Positions 59,801 to 64,000 of a stretch of 64,000 bases of DNA are shown here, in pieces. The notes below the pieces were generated by a model. The model was not told where the DNA came from. It did no database searches and saw nothing but the letters and a program-made list of their open reading frames with translations. The stretch comes from CAVTYH01 sp963738835 (GTDB taxonomy: Bacteria; Planctomycetota; Planctomycetia; Pirellulales; JADZDJ01). Each line of letters starts with the position of its first letter. Positions within the stretch are counted from its first letter, which is position 1. Made by a program: the position numbers and the translations under genes. The DNA lies in contig CAVTYH010000003.1 in NCBI GenBank assembly GCA_963738835.1, positions 124,001 to 188,000 of the forward strand. The letters are read 5' to 3'.

Positions 59801-62306
59801 AGCGAACAGCGTCCCGCCATTGAGGACGATTGGGACAAGGTTTGAACCGTAACCTGCCTGGCCATTGCCGAAGATGTTGTTCACGTCCCAAAGTAGCGTG
59901 GCGCCACTATTGACGGTAATGGTGCGTCCTGGCGCGGTGGCGGCGCGAAGGCGCTGTTTTGCACTCCGCCGCCACTTGCCGATCTGAGAGTGCCGCTGTT
60001 GACGATGATGTCTCCTGTAAAGAAGTTGCCCCCGGTGCTGAGGGTCAATATTCCCGTGCCCACTTTCACCAGGGAACCGGTCCCTCGCAGGGCGCCGCTG
60101 AACGATGTGGATAGATTATTGCCCCCGACTGATAGAGTTACCGGAGCTGCGGCGCTGTCGGTCAGAGAGAACTGACTTCCGCCTGCCAAAGCACCAATGT
60201 TAAACGTGCCGATGCCGGAAGAGAATCCAAGGGTGTCGTTTGTCGAAACCGTTAAAGTGCCGTTTTGGATCGTATTGGCGTTGCCCAATTTAAGCAGGCC
60301 GTGGTTCTGGAGCGATGAGTTGGAATCGGTCGCTTGCAGACCGATGAACGGATTGGTGACAGTGCCGACGGCGTTGGCAGCGTTGAGAGTCAGCGTGCCC
60401 TTGCCGTTCTTGATCAGGCTACCCGTGCTGCCGGCGCCAATCGCATTGGCGAAAGTGACGTTGTTGCCGTTGGTATCGATAAAACCGCCGAGCTGGCCGT
60501 TCCCGGGACTAAATGTGACCGTGCGTCCAGAGGTGGAGAGGTCCAAAGTGTTGCCCGTGGCATACTGCAACGTGCCGCTGGTTAGAATAATCGGTCCGCC
60601 GTTGCCGAGGTTTCCTAGCGTGGAAAACTGCAGTGCGCCGGCGTTCACTCGGGTGGCGCCAGTGTAAGAGTTGGCCCCAGTGAGAATCAACGTGCCGCCG
60701 CCGGCTTTAGTCAATCCGGTCGCGGAACCATTATCGGCAATGACTGAACCGATGGTCATGGCACCGGCCCCATTGGTGTCATTTTGAATGACGACCAGGT
60801 CTTTTCCAGCAGCGCCTTTGAGCGTGCCGCCGGTGATTGTCGAGGCGTTGGCGGCCACCGTCGAGGTGTTCAAGATGCCGCCGGTCGTTAATGTCGCACC
60901 GCCGCTGAGCGTAATCGTGCGCGCTTGAACCTGGTTGAAACGCAGGCTGCTAATTGACGCGTCGCTCGACAACGTAGTGTCTACGCCCGCGGCCACATCC
61001 GCATTGCCCGACAAACTTGTGGCGGTGCTGTTGGTGTAACCGCCGGCGATGGTGGACAAGCCGACGATATTCGAGTTGGCGGCATTTTTCGCGGCCCAAT
61101 CTTGGCCAATGGTGGCATAAGCTGCGCCGCTGTCGGTCAGAATGGTGCTGGCCGTTCCGGTGGATGAAGTGACGTTGCTGACCGTTAAATTCAAGTTCAC
61201 CGTGCCGCCGACATTGCGCGTCAGTGCGCCCAACGAAATTGACCCGGCGGTGTCGGTGATTGACGAGGCGCCGTTGTTCAGCGTCGTGCCGATGCTGAAG
61301 CTCAAACTGGTCGCCGCATTGTTGGCTGTCAAGGTGCCGCCGCCCAGCTGCAGTGCAGTCGCTCCCAGCGACGCACCGGTGACCGCGACGCCGCCGTTGT
61401 TGATGGTCATTGTGCCGGTGAAGGGTGCATTCGCTCCGGCTAGAGTCAATGTGCCGGTTCCAACTTTGATCAAGCCACCGGCATTGCCGCTGGTCATGAC
61501 GCCGTTGTACGTTGTGCTGGCGTTGTTAAGGCCCACCGATAACGTCACGGCACTAGCGGCCGCGTCGGTGAGCGAGAAATTTCCCACGCCCGCCGAGCTG
61601 GCCAGTTCTCCAAGGTTAAAAGTGCCAATTCCCGAGGCAAACGTCAGCGTGTTGTTGGCGTTGACGTTGACCGTGCTGTACTGCGCGGCGTTGGCATTGG
61701 CGAGATTCAAGACCGCGCCGGTCGCCGTCGTGGTGCTGCCCGTATAAAGGTTGGCGCCGGCCAGCGTGAGGATACCCGTACCGGCCAAGGTGAGCCCACC
61801 AGTGCCGTTGACGACTCCGCCCAACGTGACATTGCCGCCGCCGGTAGTCATCGTGATTGTCCGGGTTGCGTTCGTGACGATGGGCAGATTGATCGTCTGT
61901 GCAGTGGTGCTGCTGTTGGTAATCCCCGTGGTCCCTGATGGAGCGAGCAGGAAGATTTCGCTCCCATTAAACGTGAAGCCAGCCGCGCCGCGCTGAATGT
62001 AATGCCGTTGACCAGAAAATCGGATGAGAGATTATTATTGAGCGTTGCTCCAGACGAGCCGACTAGCGCAAACACCAACGCATCGCCGGTGAGTGGCGGG
62101 CTATTGCCGCCGGTCCAATTGTCGTCGGCCCAATTGGCGGAAGTGTTTCCCACCCAGGTATCGGTGGCGGCGGCCACGGGCCGCGGCAGAAAGACAATAG
62201 CTGCCAGAGCAACTGTCAGCGCTCCCGCACACAAGGAACGCCAAAAAACCTGAGATGAAAATCTTTGGGATGGACGGACCCGGAGCGAAGCATGGCGCAG
62301 CATCAT
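53822..62306 (-). CDS. Giant beta-strand-repeat protein B with dockerin-like module and PEP-CTERM tail (frame interrupted)
   Basis: Six minus-strand segments form one gene for about 2830 residues. It begins with a long signal peptide (about 1-46; SLCAGALTVALAAIVFLPRP then VAAA/T) and DTWVGNTSANWADDNWTGG. The body is a series of autotransporter-associated repeats with units like LTLTGTNTYTGSTTIGAGSS. The C-terminus has a dockerin-like pair (GDFDVNGVVNSADITAMLKAL and GDVNLSGSVTNADIQAELDLV) and PEP-CTERM (VPEPASWLLLAIGGALLL, KRRSFRKG). AGGAGA is 7 bases before ATG 62306. Frame changes lie near 61990, 59940, 58972, 55918 and 55772. It shares plan and repeat type with giant protein A. A surface fibre or adhesin is the likely role. 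Confidence 0.86.
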
Positions 62307-62791
62307 CGAAGTCTCTCCTGACTATGAAAAGTCGTGAAACCGAACGGCGCCTCACCCGCGTCGCCGTCGGACTATGCGTACGTGAAACGAAACAATCGGA
62401 CTTACCGAGAGACCTCTTTCCCGATCCTGACGAGCCTAACGAGTACGCTTGAGGTTATATGCCTGCCGTGCGCGAAACGCAACTACTTTTTTATGAAAAT
62501 AGAAAATACCAGAGAAGAGGTTTACCGCTAACAGATTTCACGGCATTGATGTTGCAGTTCATTTCATTTCAAAAGGCCAAGGGTGGCAAAGCAATGTGGG
62601 ACGCTCTTTTTCCTCGCATTTTTCCGCGCTTTTCTGCTCGATTGTGCATGCACTTCAAGGGCAATCGCCCGTGCGCAAGTTGTCTTAGCCCAAGCAATTC
62701 CGTGTGCAAAGCATCGTCTGGCAAACTCTGATTTTCCGCTTCTGGTAGACCCAAAATCTACAATCTCAATCAGATTCCACGCCGCATTCAA
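62307..62791. other. Leader of giant protein B and intergenic DNA
   Basis: I see no gene. Related blocks GTGAAACCGAACGG (62334-62347) and GTGAAACGAAACAATCGGAC (62382-62401) lie 30-90 bases before the giant B start. An open frame of about 97 codons from 62583 overlaps the flagellin terminator and has no support. Confidence 0.5.
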
Positions 62792-62792
62792 C

Positions 62793-62831
62793 AAAAAAAC
62801 CGGCCCGCGCTTCTTACGAAGGGCGGGCCGG
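62793..62831 (-). terminator. Rho-independent terminator of the flagellin gene
   Basis: On the minus strand, CCGGCCCGC (62831-62823) and GCGGGCCGG (62808-62800) form a 9-bp GC-rich stem, with a 14-base loop, followed by seven T (62799-62793). It lies about 30 bases after the flagellin stop. Confidence 0.9.
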
Positions 62832-62862
62832 CGTAATGATTGTCGATCTAAACCGCGGTCGC

Positions 62863-64000
62863 TTAGGCGTTCTTGAGTAGGGCCAACACGTTCTGCGGAT
62901 TCTGGTTGGCGATCGAGAGCACCGAGGTGCCTGCTTGCACGAGGATTTGAGCACGCGTCAGGTTCGCACTTTCCGCGGCGAAGTCGGCATCGCGGATCGA
63001 ACTTTGAGCATCGGTCAGGTTTTCCAGCGTGTCGCTCAGCGAGTTGATGTTGGTTTCCAACGTGGTTTTCTGGAAGGCGCCCAGTCGACCACGAAGTCCG
63101 GTGACGGAGGTGATGACCTCGTCGACCACCTTGGCCGCACCCTTCACATCGGTCGAAAGATCCTTCGAGCCACCGCTGCGAAGCTCGAACAGCGAGCCGC
63201 TCACGCCGCTCAAGGTGGCGCTGCTGACGCCCTGAATTCCGATGCGGGCTTGCTGGTTGCTGACGACATCGGGACCGAGTTGGAAGGTGGCGCCACCGCC
63301 AGTGATGGAGAAGTTAAAACTATCGCCATCATTGAGATTCGAGTTTACTGAGAAACTTAGTTCCAAGGTCGACGTGTTGATCGAGGCCTTTAAGCCCTTG
63401 CCGGTAGCCTGCACTCCGTTCACGCGTGCCACCACATCGGTGCCAGCTTCGCGAGTCGAGGCAGCAGCAGAGCTGTTCAAGGTATCGAACGTTCCGCTAA
63501 TGGCTTTCGCACTGACGAAGGCATCGGAGCCATATTCGGTCGATTTCAGCGACAAGCCGGTGCCCTGAACCGTCGCCGTCACGCCTGTGGCGTCGGAAAC
63601 TTGATTAATGGCGGTAGCAATCTGGCTGACCGTGGTGCCATTGCCGAAGTTGAACACCTGGAAGCCGCTCTGACCTCCGACTTGCAGTACCAGGTCGGAT
63701 GCCAACGTACCGCCCGAGTAGGTCAGTTGTGCTTGGGTGGCCTGCGTGTCGACATCGACTTGCACATTGATCGAACTAGCCGTGCCAAAGTTGGCCTGGT
63801 CAATCTCCAGGCCGCTGATGTTGCTGCCGGCATAGCCGTCACTGGTGACGGCGGAAATGGTGCCGCCCGCCGAGTAGGTGCCTAATCCGGCGCCGCTAGT
63901 GCTGGCGCTAAACGCCCCTTGAGCGTTGATGGCGCCAATCACATCGCTCGTCGTGGCATTGGCACTAATGGTAATCGTCAGCGTTCCGGCCGAAAACGTA
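62863..64000 (-). CDS. fliC: Flagellin, C-terminal part (5' end outside window)
   Basis: At least 379 residues of a flagellin are present; the frame is open through the right edge. The C-terminal D0/D1 region is clear: GLRGRLGAFQKTTLETNINSL, LTDAQSSIRDADFAAESANL, TRAQILVQAGTSVLSIANQ and NPQNVLALLKNA. The variable part has Ser/Thr/Gly-rich beta segments, including ISGLEIDQANFGTASSINVQV-type sequence found in FlaB-like/flagellin hook-IN repeats. It forms the flagellar filament after export through the flagellar secretion system. Swarmer cells of budding planctomycetes are flagellated. The N-terminal D0 domain and the promoter are outside the window. Confidence 0.93.
   Translation of the reverse strand, partial: TFSAGTLTITISANATTSDVIGAINAQGAFSASTSGAGLGTYSAGGTISAVTSDGYAGSNISGLEIDQANFGTASSINVQVDVDTQATQAQLTYSGGTLASDLVLQVGGQSGFQVFNFGNGTTVSQIATAINQVSDATGVTATVQGTGLSLKSTEYGSDAFVSAKAISGTFDTLNSSAAASTREAGTDVVARVNGVQATGKGLKASINTSTLELSFSVNSNLNDGDSFNFSITGGGATFQLGPDVVSNQQARIGIQGVSSATLSGVSGSLFELRSGGSKDLSTDVKGAAKVVDEVITSVTGLRGRLGAFQKTTLETNINSLSDTLENLTDAQSSIRDADFAAESANLTRAQILVQAGTSVLSIANQNPQNVLALLKNA

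Noticed and set aside
62583..62876. 97-codon plus-strand frame between giant B and flagellin
   Set aside because: It runs through the flagellin terminator and into the end of the flagellin gene and has no ribosome binding site.

Overview
The window looks like a chromosomal stretch of a planctomycete, most likely order Pirellulales. I infer this from gene content: a DUF1598-type secreted protein, N-terminal LEPR-XLL sequences (LEPRQLLS at 48912-48935), PEP-CTERM tails, dockerin-like Ca-binding modules, giant proteins built of autotransporter-associated beta-strand repeats, and dense palindromic intergenic repeats. No database search was possible, so this placement is by family recognition only.

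Layout. 1-3428: the end of an unknown gene, an IS630 element sitting inside a palindromic repeat, a sugar-isomerase-like TIM barrel, then 1.4 kb of non-coding DNA holding a large repeat, three 10-bp iterons and the 3' half of a tRNA-Val. 3429-21734: mostly metabolic and housekeeping genes: an ABC exporter pair, oligoendopeptidase F, a broken beta-propeller gene and DM13 protein, fabH, an oxidoreductase, lepA, a choice-of-anchor L PEP-CTERM protein, a ROK kinase, two polytopic membrane proteins and a DUF1598 protein. 21716-33362: a glycerate kinase carrying two in-frame palindromic repeats, a sulfotransferase, a zinc-ribbon protein, an LLM oxidoreductase with an alpha/beta hydrolase, then a minus-strand block read obg, coaX, mnmE, TPR protein, secreted protein. 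33622-62306: a secreted-protein island of two giant beta-strand-repeat proteins (about 2390 and 2830 residues) on the minus strand, flanking two paralogous LEPR-XLL beta-propeller proteins, an S1/P1 nuclease, two CBS proteins and a small cohesin-like dockerin/PEP-CTERM protein. 62863-64000: the C-terminal part of a flagellin.

At least 25 single-base frame breaks occur across the window, in housekeeping genes (mnmE) as well as in the giant genes. I describe such genes as one feature and mark them 'frame interrupted'; in most cases assembly indels are a simpler explanation than real decay.

The most unusual signals are the two related non-coding repeats built on a GCGACAAAATTCGCCGA-like motif (2112-2417 and 45867-46161), palindromic repeats inserted in frame in the glycerate kinase, a ribosome binding site that seems to come from an intergenic repeat (27960-27980), and the island of proteins sharing one dockerin-like module.
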